Shown here: piece after piece, positions 32,625 to 41,049 of the stretch
Position numbering within the stretch: the stretch's first letter is position 1
Layout: every line of letters begins with the position of its first letter
Assembly: GCA_017410145.1 (NCBI GenBank)
Contig: JAFQRJ010000023.1
Coordinates: 1-64,000 of the forward strand
Reading direction: 5' to 3'
DNA: 64,000 nt
From: Tyzzerella sp.
GTDB lineage: Bacteria; Bacillota; Clostridia; Lachnospirales; Lachnospiraceae
The notes under the pieces: generated by a model
Told to the model about the DNA's origin: nothing
The model's database searches: none
Seen by the model: the letters and a program-made list of their open reading frames with translations, nothing else
Program-made: the position numbers and the translations under genes

Positions 32625-33404
32625 ATGTCAAAAGAATTAGAAGCATATTACAACAAATTTTGTGAGGAGAAACGACTAACAAGAAAACATGGAAATGTGG
32701 AATATATCACATCCATGAAATATATCCATAAGTATTTAAAAGACATGCCTCTAGATGCAAAAATTCTCGATGTAGGGGCAGGAACAGGACGATATTCCGT
32801 TGCTTTGGCAAATGAAGGTTATGATGTGACTGCTGTAGAACTTGTGAAATATAACTTGGGAATTTTAAAACAAAAGGGAAGCACGGTAAAAGCCTATCAG
32901 GGAACAGCATTGAACTTAAAACGCTTTGAAGATAACACCTTTGATATGACACTGGTCTTTGGACCTATGTATCACTTGTACAGTTTTGAAGACAAAGTGA
33001 AAGCACTTTCAGAAGCAAAGCGTGTTACTAAACAAGGCGGTATTATCTTGGTTGCTTACTGTATGAATGAATACAGTATTGTTCTACATGGGTTCAAGGA
33101 TAACTATATCAAACAAAGTATCAAAGAAGGAAAGGTAAATACAGATTTCAGAGTCACTCCGAAACCGGAAGATTTATACGATTATGTAAGATTAGAGGAT
33201 ATTAATTCATATAATGAAGCGGTTGGGTTAGAACGTCTTCAGATTGTTGCGGCTGACGGACCCGCAAACTATATGCGCCAGACTTTAAATGCCATGGATG
33301 AGGAGACTTATGATTTGTTCATTCAATACCATTTATCAACCTGTGAAAGACCGGAACTTTTGGGAGCAAGTGCCCATACTTTAGATATATTACGAAAGAA
33401 ATAG
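32625..33404 (+). CDS. Class I SAM-dependent methyltransferase
   Basis: This 259-residue soluble protein has methyltransferase motif I ILDVGAGTGRYS near residue 46, an acidic strand end VTAVEL near residue 70 and the post-motif block DMTLVFGPMYHLYSFEDK near residue 109. These place it in the Methyltransf_11/25 class that binds S-adenosylmethionine. The substrate cannot be deduced. It begins a same-strand run that continues through the cysteine-cluster protein, exonuclease, translation GTPase and nucleoside phosphorylase with short gaps, so it may belong to an RNA or translation-related unit. Confidence 0.8.
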   Translation: MSKELEAYYNKFCEEKRLTRKHGNVEYITSMKYIHKYLKDMPLDAKILDVGAGTGRYSVALANEGYDVTAVELVKYNLGILKQKGSTVKAYQGTALNLKRFEDNTFDMTLVFGPMYHLYSFEDKVKALSEAKRVTKQGGIILVAYCMNEYSIVLHGFKDNYIKQSIKEGKVNTDFRVTPKPEDLYDYVRLEDINSYNEAVGLERLQIVAADGPANYMRQTLNAMDEETYDLFIQYHLSTCERPELLGASAHTLDILRKK

Positions 33405-33418
33405 ATTGGAATAAGAAG

Positions 33419-34096
33419 ATGAAACGTAACATAGACATGAATGAAATTTCAGATGGGAAATTATACGATATCAATGACTTGGTGAAAGCAGATTGTAATG
33501 ACTGTAAAGGATGCTCAGCTTGCTGTCAGGGAATGGGGCAATCCATTGTGCTTGATCCGCTGGATCTATATAATTTAACAGTAGGTTTAAACACCACATT
33601 TGAGCAGTTATTAGCAGAAGCCATTGAATTAAATGTGGTGGATGGAGTGATTTTGCCAAATCTTAAAATGGGTGGAACATCGGATTCTTGTCATTTTCTG
33701 AATGAAGAGGGAAGATGTTCGATTCATGGTTTTAGACCAGGGATTTGTCGTCTGTTTCCCCTTGGAAGATTTTACGAAAATCAAGACTTTAAATATTTTT
33801 TGCAAATTCACGAATGTAAGAACCCTAATAAAACGAAAGTGAAGGTTAAGAAGTGGATTGACACCCCAAACCTTCAAGAGAACAGGAAATACATCATAGA
33901 CTGGCATTATTTTATTGATGATGTGCAGGAAAAGTTAACGCATATTGTAGAGGATGAACTAGTTAAGAAGATTGATTTATTTATCTTGCAGCATTTTTTC
34001 ATGGAGCCATACCATCAGACAGAAGGTTTCTATGAACAATTCAACTTGCGTTTAGAAAAGGCAAAGAAAGTAATAGAAACGTTGGTGAGCCTATGA
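33419..34096 (+). CDS. YkgJ-family cysteine cluster protein
   Basis: The 225-residue product has the YkgJ (CxxCxxCC) cluster: DCNDCKGCSACCQGMG near residue 25-40, then CHFLNEEGRCSIHGFRPGICRLFPLG near residue 90, which supplies further cysteines. Members are thought to bind zinc or an iron-sulfur cluster; no activity is firmly known. The ribosome site before ATG is weak. It overlaps the exonuclease gene by four bases, which suggests coupled expression. A metal-dependent modification or redox function is possible but not shown. Confidence 0.8.
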   Translation: MKRNIDMNEISDGKLYDINDLVKADCNDCKGCSACCQGMGQSIVLDPLDLYNLTVGLNTTFEQLLAEAIELNVVDGVILPNLKMGGTSDSCHFLNEEGRCSIHGFRPGICRLFPLGRFYENQDFKYFLQIHECKNPNKTKVKVKKWIDTPNLQENRKYIIDWHYFIDDVQEKLTHIVEDELVKKIDLFILQHFFMEPYHQTEGFYEQFNLRLEKAKKVIETLVSL

Positions 34097-34803
34097 CGAA
34101 AGAATATGTAGCATTTGACTTAGAAACAACAGGACTCGATGCGGATAACGATTCTATTATAGAAATAGGTGCTTTAAAGGTAGTTGACGGAAAGGTATGC
34201 GAACGATTTATTGAATTTGTAAAACCACAGAAACAAATTTCATCTAAGATCACAGAGATAACCGGAATAACAAATGAAATGGTTGCAAATGCAAGGCCGA
34301 CCGAAGATATCATTCGAGATTTTGTTTCATTTTGTGAAGGATATATTTTGGTGGGACACAATATTATGTTTGATTATAAATTCATGAAACAGCACGCCAT
34401 AAAATTTGGGTATTCTTTTGAAAAACAAGGCCTAGACACACTGCAAATCGCAAGAAAGACCTTGAAACATTTAGAATCAAAAAGTCTGGGGACATTGTGC
34501 GAATATTATCATATTACTAACCAGGCGGCACATAGGGCTTATCATGATGCACTTGCAACAGCAAAGGTATATCATATGCTGGCACATGATTTTGAAGCCA
34601 CAGATGCAAAGATGTTTGTACCTTTGCAATTACAATATAGACCAAAGAAGGTGCAACCGTGTACAAAAAAACAGATTGAATATTTAACCATGTTATGTTG
34701 TCATCATAATATTCATATACAAGTACATCCGGAAAATCTTACAAGAAGTGAGGCTTCCAAGTTGATAGACAACATTATTTCGAACTATGGTCAGATGTTT
34801 TAG
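34093..34803 (+). CDS. DEDDh 3'-5' exonuclease (DnaQ/PolC epsilon-like)
   Basis: The first 170 residues form a DEDDh exonuclease: ExoI FDLETTGL (residues 8-15), ExoII LVGHNIMFDYKFM near residue 85 and ExoIII HRAYHDALAT near residue 152 with the catalytic histidine. The acidic residues bind two metal ions and remove nucleotides from DNA or RNA 3' ends. A C-terminal extension of about 55 residues, TKKQIEYLTMLCCHHN...SEASKLIDNI, resembles a small helical module. It overlaps the preceding gene by four bases and is nine bases before the GTPase-nuclease fusion gene. Whether it works on DNA or RNA is open; the neighbours suggest RNA. Confidence 0.85.
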   Translation: MTKEYVAFDLETTGLDADNDSIIEIGALKVVDGKVCERFIEFVKPQKQISSKITEITGITNEMVANARPTEDIIRDFVSFCEGYILVGHNIMFDYKFMKQHAIKFGYSFEKQGLDTLQIARKTLKHLESKSLGTLCEYYHITNQAAHRAYHDALATAKVYHMLAHDFEATDAKMFVPLQLQYRPKKVQPCTKKQIEYLTMLCCHHNIHIQVHPENLTRSEASKLIDNIISNYGQMF

Positions 34804-34812
34804 GAGTAACTT

Positions 34813-37470
34813 ATGAATCAGAATCACTTGGTGGTAGGAATTCTTGCCCATGTGGATGCAGGAAAAACCACGCTGGCAGAGAGTATTTTATATTTAAGTG
34901 GAAATATCAGAAAAATAGGAAGAGTGGACAATGGCGATTCATTCTTAGATTATAATGTCCTTGAACGCTCTCGCGGAATTACCATCTTTTCCAAACAGGC
35001 GGAAGTAACGCTTGGTGAGAAAGAACTTACACTTCTTGACACCCCGGGGCATGTGGATTTTTCGGCAGAAATGGAGAGAACTCTCCAAGTACTTGATTAT
35101 GCTATTTTAGTGATTAGCGGTGCAGATGGTGTGCAAGGGCATGTGCAGACTTTATGGAAGTTACTAGAATGTTATGAAATACCAACTTTTTTGTTTATAA
35201 ACAAAATGGACCAGCCGGGGACAGACAAAGATACCATCTTAACAGAGTTGCGGAAACGACTGGACGAAAGGTGCATTGATTTTTCGCTTAACAAGACTGC
35301 TGAGGAATTTCAAGAAAGCCTTGCAATGTGTGATGAAGCGCTTATGGAAGTCTATCTGGAAGGACATACTATTGAAAAAAGCACCATAAAAGAACGGATT
35401 GCAAAACGAAAAGTATTTCCTTGCTTTTGGGGTTCTGCTTTGAAAATGCAAGGTGTAGAAGAATTTCTAACTGGTTTTGAACAATATACATTTGTTCCGC
35501 AATATACCGAAGAATTTGGAGCAAAAGTGTATAAAATATCCAGAGACAAGCAAGGAACGCGTCTGACACATTTGAAAATCACAGGCGGTTCACTGAAAGT
35601 AAAAGAGTTGTTAAAGACTGACGAGAAGGTAGACCAAATTCGCATCTATTCGGGAACATCGTATTCCACAACAAATGAAGTGACAGCAGGGAATATCTGT
35701 GTGGTAACAGGTTTAAATAGTACGAAGGTTGGGGAAGGATTAGGAAAAGAAATAGATTCCTTTGCACCTGTTTTGGAACCGGTCTTAACCTATGAAATCC
35801 AATTGCCTGATGGATGTGACGTACATGGAATGTATGTAAAATTAAAACAACTCGAGGAAGAAGAACCCGAACTTCACATTGTTTGGAACGAGCAATTAAA
35901 CGAGATTCATGCCCAGGTCATGGGAGAAATACAGATAGAAATTTTAAAAAGCCTAATCGCTGAACGTTTTGAAACAGAAGTGGAGTTCGGTGCAGGCAAT
36001 ATTGTTTATAAAGAAACCATAGCAGAGATCGTAGAAGGAGCAGGACATTATGAGCCTCTTCGTCACTATGCAGAAGTGCGATTATTATTAGAACCGACAG
36101 AGCGAGGCAGTGGATTGACCTTTGAGACAAATGTCAGTGAAGATATCTTAGATAAGAACTGGCAGAGATTGATTCTGACACACTTGCATGAAAAACAACA
36201 TAAAGGTGTTCTGACAGGCTCAGAAATAACAGATATGAGGATCATCCTTGTCAATGGGCGGGCACACTTGAAACATACGGAGGGCGGAGATTTTAGGCAG
36301 GCAACCTACCGGGCAGTCCGTCAAGGCTTAAAGCGTGCAAAAAGCATTTTGTTAGAGCCGGTTTATGAATATCAGTTGGAGGTTCCTTCCGAAATGGTTG
36401 GACGTGCCATGTCAGATATTCAAAGGATGAATGGAACATTTATACCACCGGAAATGGAAGGAGAAATGTCTGTATTAAAAGGAACTGCACCGGTTCTTCA
36501 TATGCGTGATTATCAAAGGAAAGTAGTTTCTTATACAAGAGGTCTGGGTAGATTATTTTGTGCATTGAAAGGGTATGAACCGTGTCATAATACAGAGGAG
36601 GTTGTTACAACAATTGGCTATGATGCAGAGAGTGATTTGGAAAATCCTACAGGTTCTGTTTTCTGCAGCCATGGTGCCGGCTTTAATGTGCCTTGGAACG
36701 AAGTAGAAAACTATATGCACACAGAAAGCCATGCAAAGAACAGTCGCCAAAGGATGGTTGAGACAAATACGAACATTGTGGCACCACCAACAATTGATGA
36801 TGATGAATTACAAGCAATCTTTGAACGTACCTACGGTACAAGTAAAAGAGAACGCTATGACAGTACTAGAACGGTAATGGCATACACTGAACCAAAGAAA
36901 GTGAAGAAACATGAGCAACTGCCGGAAATTTTATTGGTAGATGGCTATAATATTATTTTTGCATGGGAAGATTTAAAAGAGCTGGCTGAAGAGAATATTG
37001 CAGGTGCAAGAGGGAAACTTATGGATATCCTATGTAATTTCCAGGGGTATCGAAAGAATATTGTTATATTAGTGTTTGACGGCTACAAAGTGGAAGGAAA
37101 TCCTGGTGAGGTGTTAAAGTATCATAACATTTATGTTGTCTATACTAAAGAGGCAGAAACAGCCGACCAATATATTGAAAAAACGGTACATGATATCAGT
37201 AAGAAGTATCACGTCCGTGTTGCAACCTCTGATATGATGGAACAAATGATTATTATGGGAGCAGGAGCCCATCGTATCTCTGCAAAGGAATTACGGGAAG
37301 AAATCATTCTGGTAAACCGAGAAATGCAGGAAGAACATATGGAGCAGACCAAGAAAACGAGTGCCTATCTGTTTGAAGGACTTCCGGAACATTTAGCGGA
37401 TTTTATGGATGATGTAAGAATGGGCAGACGTGAATTTGAAGAAATAAAAAACATAGAAGAAGGTGAATAA
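34813..37470 (+). CDS. EF-G/TetM-like ribosomal GTPase fused to a Rae1/YacP-type NYN endonuclease
   Basis: This 885-residue protein starts with a full translation GTPase: G1 AHVDAGKTT (12-20), G2 SRGIT (53-57), G3 DTPGH (76-80) and G4 NKMD (130-133). Domains II-V of the TetM/EF-G type follow, to about residue 650. After a charged linker, residues 702-870 match B. subtilis YacP (Rae1), a ribosome-associated mRNA endonuclease: LLVDGYN, LVFDGYKVEG, YTKEAETADQYIEK, VATSDMMEQ and GAHRISAKELREE. The conserved aspartates of the PIN/NYN site are retained. Both halves address the ribosomal A site, so the fusion may drive GTP-dependent delivery of a nuclease to stalled ribosomes. Tetracycline protection is possible by family but not supported by a mobile context. 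It follows the exonuclease gene by nine bases. Confidence 0.87.
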   Translation: MNQNHLVVGILAHVDAGKTTLAESILYLSGNIRKIGRVDNGDSFLDYNVLERSRGITIFSKQAEVTLGEKELTLLDTPGHVDFSAEMERTLQVLDYAILVISGADGVQGHVQTLWKLLECYEIPTFLFINKMDQPGTDKDTILTELRKRLDERCIDFSLNKTAEEFQESLAMCDEALMEVYLEGHTIEKSTIKERIAKRKVFPCFWGSALKMQGVEEFLTGFEQYTFVPQYTEEFGAKVYKISRDKQGTRLTHLKITGGSLKVKELLKTDEKVDQIRIYSGTSYSTTNEVTAGNICVVTGLNSTKVGEGLGKEIDSFAPVLEPVLTYEIQLPDGCDVHGMYVKLKQLEEEEPELHIVWNEQLNEIHAQVMGEIQIEILKSLIAERFETEVEFGAGNIVYKETIAEIVEGAGHYEPLRHYAEVRLLLEPTERGSGLTFETNVSEDILDKNWQRLILTHLHEKQHKGVLTGSEITDMRIILVNGRAHLKHTEGGDFRQATYRAVRQGLKRAKSILLEPVYEYQLEVPSEMVGRAMSDIQRMNGTFIPPEMEGEMSVLKGTAPVLHMRDYQRKVVSYTRGLGRLFCALKGYEPCHNTEEVVTTIGYDAESDLENPTGSVFCSHGAGFNVPWNEVENYMHTESHAKNSRQRMVETNTNIVAPPTIDDDELQAIFERTYGTSKRERYDSTRTVMAYTEPKKVKKHEQLPEILLVDGYNIIFAWEDLKELAEENIAGARGKLMDILCNFQGYRKNIVILVFDGYKVEGNPGEVLKYHNIYVVYTKEAETADQYIEKTVHDISKKYHVRVATSDMMEQMIIMGAGAHRISAKELREEIILVNREMQEEHMEQTKKTSAYLFEGLPEHLADFMDDVRMGRREFEEIKNIEEGE

Positions 37471-37473
37471 TCT

Positions 37474-38778
37474 ATGACAATGTATGATTTAATTCTCAAG
37501 AAAAAACGTGGCGAAGAATTAACAAATGAAGAAATCTGTTATATGATTAGCGGATACACAAAGGGAGATATTCCTGATTATCAAATGTCTGCTATGATGA
37601 TGGCAATTTGCTTCCAAGGTATGACACCAGAGGAAACAAAGAATCTGACTCTTGCAATGGCTGAAAGCGGTGACATGTTAGATTTGTCTGCAATTGAGGG
37701 TATCAAGGTAGATAAACACAGTACCGGCGGGGTTGGAGATAAAACCTCTTTAGTATTAGGACCAATGGTTGCTTCCCTTGGTGTTGCAGTTGCTAAAATG
37801 TCAGGGAGAGGACTTGGTCATACAGGTGGAACCATTGATAAGTTGGAAAGTTTTACCGGTTTTACAACCGAAATTTCGAAAGAAATGTTTATTAATAATG
37901 TGAATGAAATTCATATGGCGATTGCGGGACAGACCGCAGACCTTGCGCCAGCGGATAAAAAATTATATGCGCTTCGTGATGTAACCGGAACAGTCGACCA
38001 AATGTCGCTCATTGCAAGTAGTATTATGAGTAAGAAACTGGCTTCCGGCGCAGATGCAATCATATTAGATGTGAAAACCGGTGACGGTGCATTTATGAAG
38101 ACGCTAGAAGATTCCAAAGCGCTTGCTGAGGCAATGGTAAGCATCGGAAAACTTGCAGGAAAGAAAATGGCAGCAATTATTTCTGACATGGACCAGCCAC
38201 TTGGAAATGCAGTTGGAAATATTTTGGAAGTGAAAGAAGCAATTGAAACATTACATGGTAATGGACCAAAGGATTTGGAAGAACTGGTGCTGACACTTGG
38301 TTCCTATATGGTAGTTGCGGCTGAAAAGGCTGATACGTTAGAGGAAGCAAGAGAAAAATTAGCTTTGTCTCTACAAAATGGTTCTGCATTTGAAACCTTT
38401 AAGAAATTTGTTGTAGCACAAGGTGGTTGTGAGGAGGAAGTATTGCACCCTGAAAAACTACCAGTTGCAAAGTATGTGGAAGATGTACTGTGCGATGAAT
38501 CCGGTTTTGTTGCAAAGATTCAGACAGAAGAAATAGGTCGCATCTCTTTATTGCTTGGCGGTGGTCGAGAAACAAAGGAAAGTTCAATTGATTTAACCGT
38601 TGGTTTGGTTCTGAACAAGAAGCGTGGAGATAAAGTGCAAAAGGGCGATGTGCTAGCAACCATCCATGCAAATGACAAGGAAAAACTTGCTCATGCGAAG
38701 GACAGACTACGTAAGGCATATATGATTGTTGACACAGTAGTAGATATTGAAGCAATTATAAGAGATGTAATAGTTTAA
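37474..38778 (+). CDS. Pyrimidine-nucleoside (thymidine) phosphorylase
   Basis: The 434-residue enzyme cleaves pyrimidine nucleosides with phosphate to base and (deoxy)ribose-1-phosphate. The family signature [17 protein letters not shown] is near residue 109, the phosphate-site block [14 protein letters not shown] near residue 79 and the conserved [22 protein letters not shown] near residue 185. Length fits the bacterial Pdp/DeoA type. Pdp accepts uridine and thymidine; the distinction cannot be made surely here. It follows the GTPase-nuclease gene by three bases and is the last gene before the repeat array, whose first unit is its terminator. Confidence 0.92.
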   Translation: MTMYDLILKKKRGEELTNEEICYMISGYTKGDIPDYQMSAMMMAICFQGMTPEETKNLTLAMAESGDMLDLSAIEGIKVDKHSTGGVGDKTSLVLGPMVASLGVAVAKMSGRGLGHTGGTIDKLESFTGFTTEISKEMFINNVNEIHMAIAGQTADLAPADKKLYALRDVTGTVDQMSLIASSIMSKKLASGADAIILDVKTGDGAFMKTLEDSKALAEAMVSIGKLAGKKMAAIISDMDQPLGNAVGNILEVKEAIETLHGNGPKDLEELVLTLGSYMVVAAEKADTLEEAREKLALSLQNGSAFETFKKFVVAQGGCEEEVLHPEKLPVAKYVEDVLCDESGFVAKIQTEEIGRISLLLGGGRETKESSIDLTVGLVLNKKRGDKVQKGDVLATIHANDKEKLAHAKDRLRKAYMIVDTVVDIEAIIRDVIV

Positions 38779-38806
38779 TAATGTGGTTAAAAAAAATATG
38801 CTTATA

Positions 38807-38848
38807 TACGGTGCAAAACGGGAATTTCCTGTTTTACACCGTATTTTT
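38807..38848 (+). terminator. Terminator after the nucleoside phosphorylase gene (first unit of the repeat array)
   Basis: TACGGTGCAAAAC...GGAA pairs with TTCC...GTTTTACACCGTA to give a near-complete 18-bp hairpin followed by TTTTT. It is both an intrinsic terminator and the best-paired unit of the array described below. Confidence 0.75.
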
Positions 38849-39142
38849 CAGGTTGGATTTATCTAGTTACGGTGCAGACATAAACAATGTATTTTCACAC
38901 CGTAGTTTGAAATTTTAAATTCGTTAAATTACGGTGGGCTTTCATAAACTGTAAGCATACACCGTAATTTTTTTAGTTACAAATTAATTTTCGTATCGAA
39001 AAAAGAAACAAATTCAATATTATCATGAAAAACATTGAACTTTTACGGTGTAATATTTGTATATCTACATTTAGACCGTAATTCATCAGCTTCAAGATTT
39101 ATTTCTACGGTGTAGGAAGAGAAATATTAAAATCGCACTGTA
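38807..39142. repeat. Array of five 37-bp imperfect inverted repeats with TACGGTG/CACCGTA arms
   Basis: The 481-base gap between the phosphorylase and epimerase genes holds five units of exactly 37 bp: 38,807-38,843, 38,868-38,904, 38,930-38,966, 39,044-39,080 and 39,106-39,142. Each has TACGGTG at the left end, a 23-base AT-rich core, and CACCGTA at the right end (GACCGTA in unit 4, CACTGTA in unit 5). Cores and linkers differ from unit to unit. Linkers are 24, 25, 77 and 25 bases. The seven-base arms therefore recur in alternating orientation every 30-32 bases, about three turns of the DNA helix, with one larger gap. Only unit 1 also pairs in its core. No gene was found in the gap; bases 39,143-39,259 hold only the leader and ribosome site of the epimerase gene. 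Confidence 0.85.
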
Positions 39143-39259
39143 AAATATGAATCTAAATATTTTTTAAATTAACAAATCTTAAACAAATCACAAACATTTC
39201 AGAAAAATCCAAGCCTTATGATAACATCATCAACGAAAAAGAAAGGTGAGGAAATAAAT

Positions 39260-40273
39260 ATGAGCAATACAATGTATTTAGTAACTGGAGCAGCTGGCTT
39301 TTTAGGAAGCACAATCTGCAGACAATTAGTAGAACGTGGAGATAAAGTAAGAGCATTGGTTTTACCAAATGATAAATCTACGAAATTTCTTCCAAAAGAA
39401 GTAGAAATCTGTGAAGGCGATGTTTGCGAGATGGATTCGTTAAAAAAATTCTTTGCAGTACCTGAAGGGACAGAAACAATTGTTCTTCATATTGCAAGTA
39501 TCGTAACAGTATCTCCGGACTATAACCCGGTTGTAATGAATGTAAATGTTGGTGGAACAAAAAATATCATTCGACGTTGTTTGGCACAACCGGAATGTAA
39601 AAAGTTAGTATATTGCAGTAGCACAGGGGCAATTCCGGAGACAAGAAAAGGTTCGAAGATTAAAGAAGTGATTTACTTTGATGAAGACCAAGTCCTTGGA
39701 TGTTACAGCCGTTCAAAAGCAATTGCAACGCAGGCAGTACTTGATGCGGTTAAATTAGAAGGTTTGAATGCATGTATCGTTCATCCAAGTGGAATTTTTG
39801 GGCCGGATGATTTTGCAGTAGGTGAAACCACAAAGACTGTCATTGATATAATCAATGGCGCAATGCCAATGGGGATTGACGGGTCATTTAATCTTTGTGA
39901 TGTACGTGACCTTGCTGCAGGAACAATTGCAGCAGCAGATAAGGGAAGAAAAGGCCAATGTTACATTCTTGGGAATGAAGAAATATCCTTCAAAGATTTT
40001 TCTAAGATGTTAGTAAAGGAAGCTGGTTGCAAACCAATTAAATCATTCTTACCAATAAGGGTGGCAAACTTTATTGCCGGTATTTTGGAAAAAAGAGCAC
40101 TGAAAACCGGAAAACAACCGCTTATGACAACATTCTCAGTATACAATCTTGCAAGAAATAATACCTTTGATTCCTCAAAAGCAAAAGAAGAACTGGGGTA
40201 TACAACAAGATCATATGAAGAAACCATTCGAGATGAAGTGCGTTGGTTGAAAAAAGAAGGAAAAATCAAATAG
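39260..40273 (+). CDS. NAD-dependent epimerase/dehydratase (extended SDR)
   Basis: The 337-residue protein has the extended SDR nucleotide loop VTGAAGFLG (residues 7-15), the strand ending VYCSSTGAIP with the catalytic Ser/Thr near residue 130, and the YxxxK pair in CYSRSK near residue 153. Such enzymes act on nucleotide sugars, dihydroflavonol-like ketones or sterols. ATG at 39,260 is chosen because GGTGAGGA precedes it; the longer frame from 39,218 lacks a ribosome site. It is the first gene after the repeat array and is followed after 20 bases by the 11-residue-repeat protein, so any regulation through the array probably acts on this operon. Confidence 0.85.
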   Translation: MSNTMYLVTGAAGFLGSTICRQLVERGDKVRALVLPNDKSTKFLPKEVEICEGDVCEMDSLKKFFAVPEGTETIVLHIASIVTVSPDYNPVVMNVNVGGTKNIIRRCLAQPECKKLVYCSSTGAIPETRKGSKIKEVIYFDEDQVLGCYSRSKAIATQAVLDAVKLEGLNACIVHPSGIFGPDDFAVGETTKTVIDIINGAMPMGIDGSFNLCDVRDLAAGTIAAADKGRKGQCYILGNEEISFKDFSKMLVKEAGCKPIKSFLPIRVANFIAGILEKRALKTGKQPLMTTFSVYNLARNNTFDSSKAKEELGYTTRSYEETIRDEVRWLKKEGKIK

Positions 40274-40293
40274 AAAAAAGGAGAAGAAAAGAC

Positions 40294-40548
40294 ATGAAAA
40301 AATTAGCAGATGTAAATGCAAAAATTGCAGAAAAGGTAGTAGAAGGTTACAAGAAAATCGAAGACGGCGTAGTTAGCGGTTATAAGAAAATTGAAGATGG
40401 CGCCGTGGAAGGATTTAACAAAGTAACAGATAAAATTGTAGGAACTGTGTTTGCAAAAGAAGGCGAGACAGTAGAAGAAGCAAAAGAAAGACTTTCAGCA
40501 AATATTAAGACAAAAGAAGAATCAGAAGAAAAAGGAGAAAACAAATAA
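40294..40548 (+). CDS. Small amphipathic protein with 11-residue repeats
   Basis: The 84-residue protein is built around consecutive 11-residue units at residues 15-25, 26-36, 37-47 and 48-58, in which VVEGYKKIEDG and VVSGYKKIEDG are nearly identical, followed by AVEGFNKVTDK and a weaker fourth. The tail is Glu/Lys-rich. Eleven-residue amphipathic repeats form 3-11 helices that lie on membrane surfaces, as in alpha-synuclein or LEA-like proteins, so membrane association or stress protection is plausible. There is no signal peptide. AAAAAGGAGAAG precedes the ATG. The stop overlaps the start of the next, two-helix membrane protein gene by one base (TAATG). Confidence 0.7.
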   Translation: MKKLADVNAKIAEKVVEGYKKIEDGVVSGYKKIEDGAVEGFNKVTDKIVGTVFAKEGETVEEAKERLSANIKTKEESEEKGENK

Positions 40549-40913
40549 TGAATCAAAACGATAAAGATTTTTTAGTTCAGAAAATCCGTACACAATACAC
40601 AGAAAAAGAACATACACAGTTAGATGCTTTAAAGGACTTAGATAAAAAAGTGAAAAGACCTGCGAATGTGTTCGCGTACATCTTTGGTTCTATCGGAGCC
40701 ATTATTATGGGTAGTGGAATGAGTCTTGTAATGACAGAAATTGGTTCTATGATTGGGGTAGAAAACGGAATGATCCCGGGCATTATTGTTGGAATAATTG
40801 GTTTGCTTATGGTAATTATCAATTACCCAATTTACAAAGGGATTCTTGGGTCTAGTCGCAAGAAATATGCAGATGAGATTATCGCTCTAAGTGACAAAAT
40901 CATGCAGGAATAA
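40548..40913 (+). CDS. Two-helix membrane protein, paralogue of the protein at 43,653
   Basis: The 121-residue protein has a charged N-terminal helix (residues 1-38), two membrane helices at about 40-66 and 74-96 that are rich in Gly and Ile, and a charged C-terminus ADEIIALSDKIMQE. It resembles the protein at 43,653-44,015 in length, helix placement and the blocks GxxxPGIIxGIIGxx, the YPI turn and EI-x-x-L-[ST]-D. The family is not recognised. It is the last gene of the epimerase operon and is followed by a terminator, then by the two-component system, whose operon ends with the paralogue. Confidence 0.65.
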   Translation: MNQNDKDFLVQKIRTQYTEKEHTQLDALKDLDKKVKRPANVFAYIFGSIGAIIMGSGMSLVMTEIGSMIGVENGMIPGIIVGIIGLLMVIINYPIYKGILGSSRKKYADEIIALSDKIMQE

Positions 40914-40923
40914 TTTTGAGTTT

Positions 40924-40965
40924 AAAAATCGTATGAATACTGGTTAGTATTTGTGCGATTTTTTT
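40924..40965 (+). terminator. Terminator after the epimerase operon
   Basis: AAAAATCG pairs with CGATTTTT, with an inner AATACT/AGTATT stem and a GGTT loop, and a T-run follows. Confidence 0.8.
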
Positions 40966-40992
40966 ATCAACAAGCAAAAACAGAAACAAAAC

Positions 40993-41021
40993 TTTAACAT
41001 TTATCCACTATGATATATAAT
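40993..41021 (+). promoter_or_regulatory. Promoter of the two-component operon
   Basis: A perfect TATAAT (41,016-41,021) lies 17 bases after a weak -35, TTTAAC (40,993-40,998), 28 bases before the response regulator start. The weak -35 suggests help from an activator, perhaps the regulator itself. Confidence 0.55.
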
Positions 41022-41049
41022 AACTTATGAAAATCACGGAGGGATTACC

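Noticed and set aside
34813..37470. Acquired tetracycline resistance gene
   Set aside because: The GTPase half is TetM-like, but the gene sits among core-like genes with the same base composition, has no transposon, leader peptide or mobilisation genes nearby, and carries a nuclease domain absent from known resistance proteins.
38807..39142. CRISPR array
   Set aside because: The repeated part is only seven bases at each end of a 37-bp palindrome, the inner 23 bases differ in every unit, and no cas gene is in the window. A CRISPR would have long near-identical repeats.
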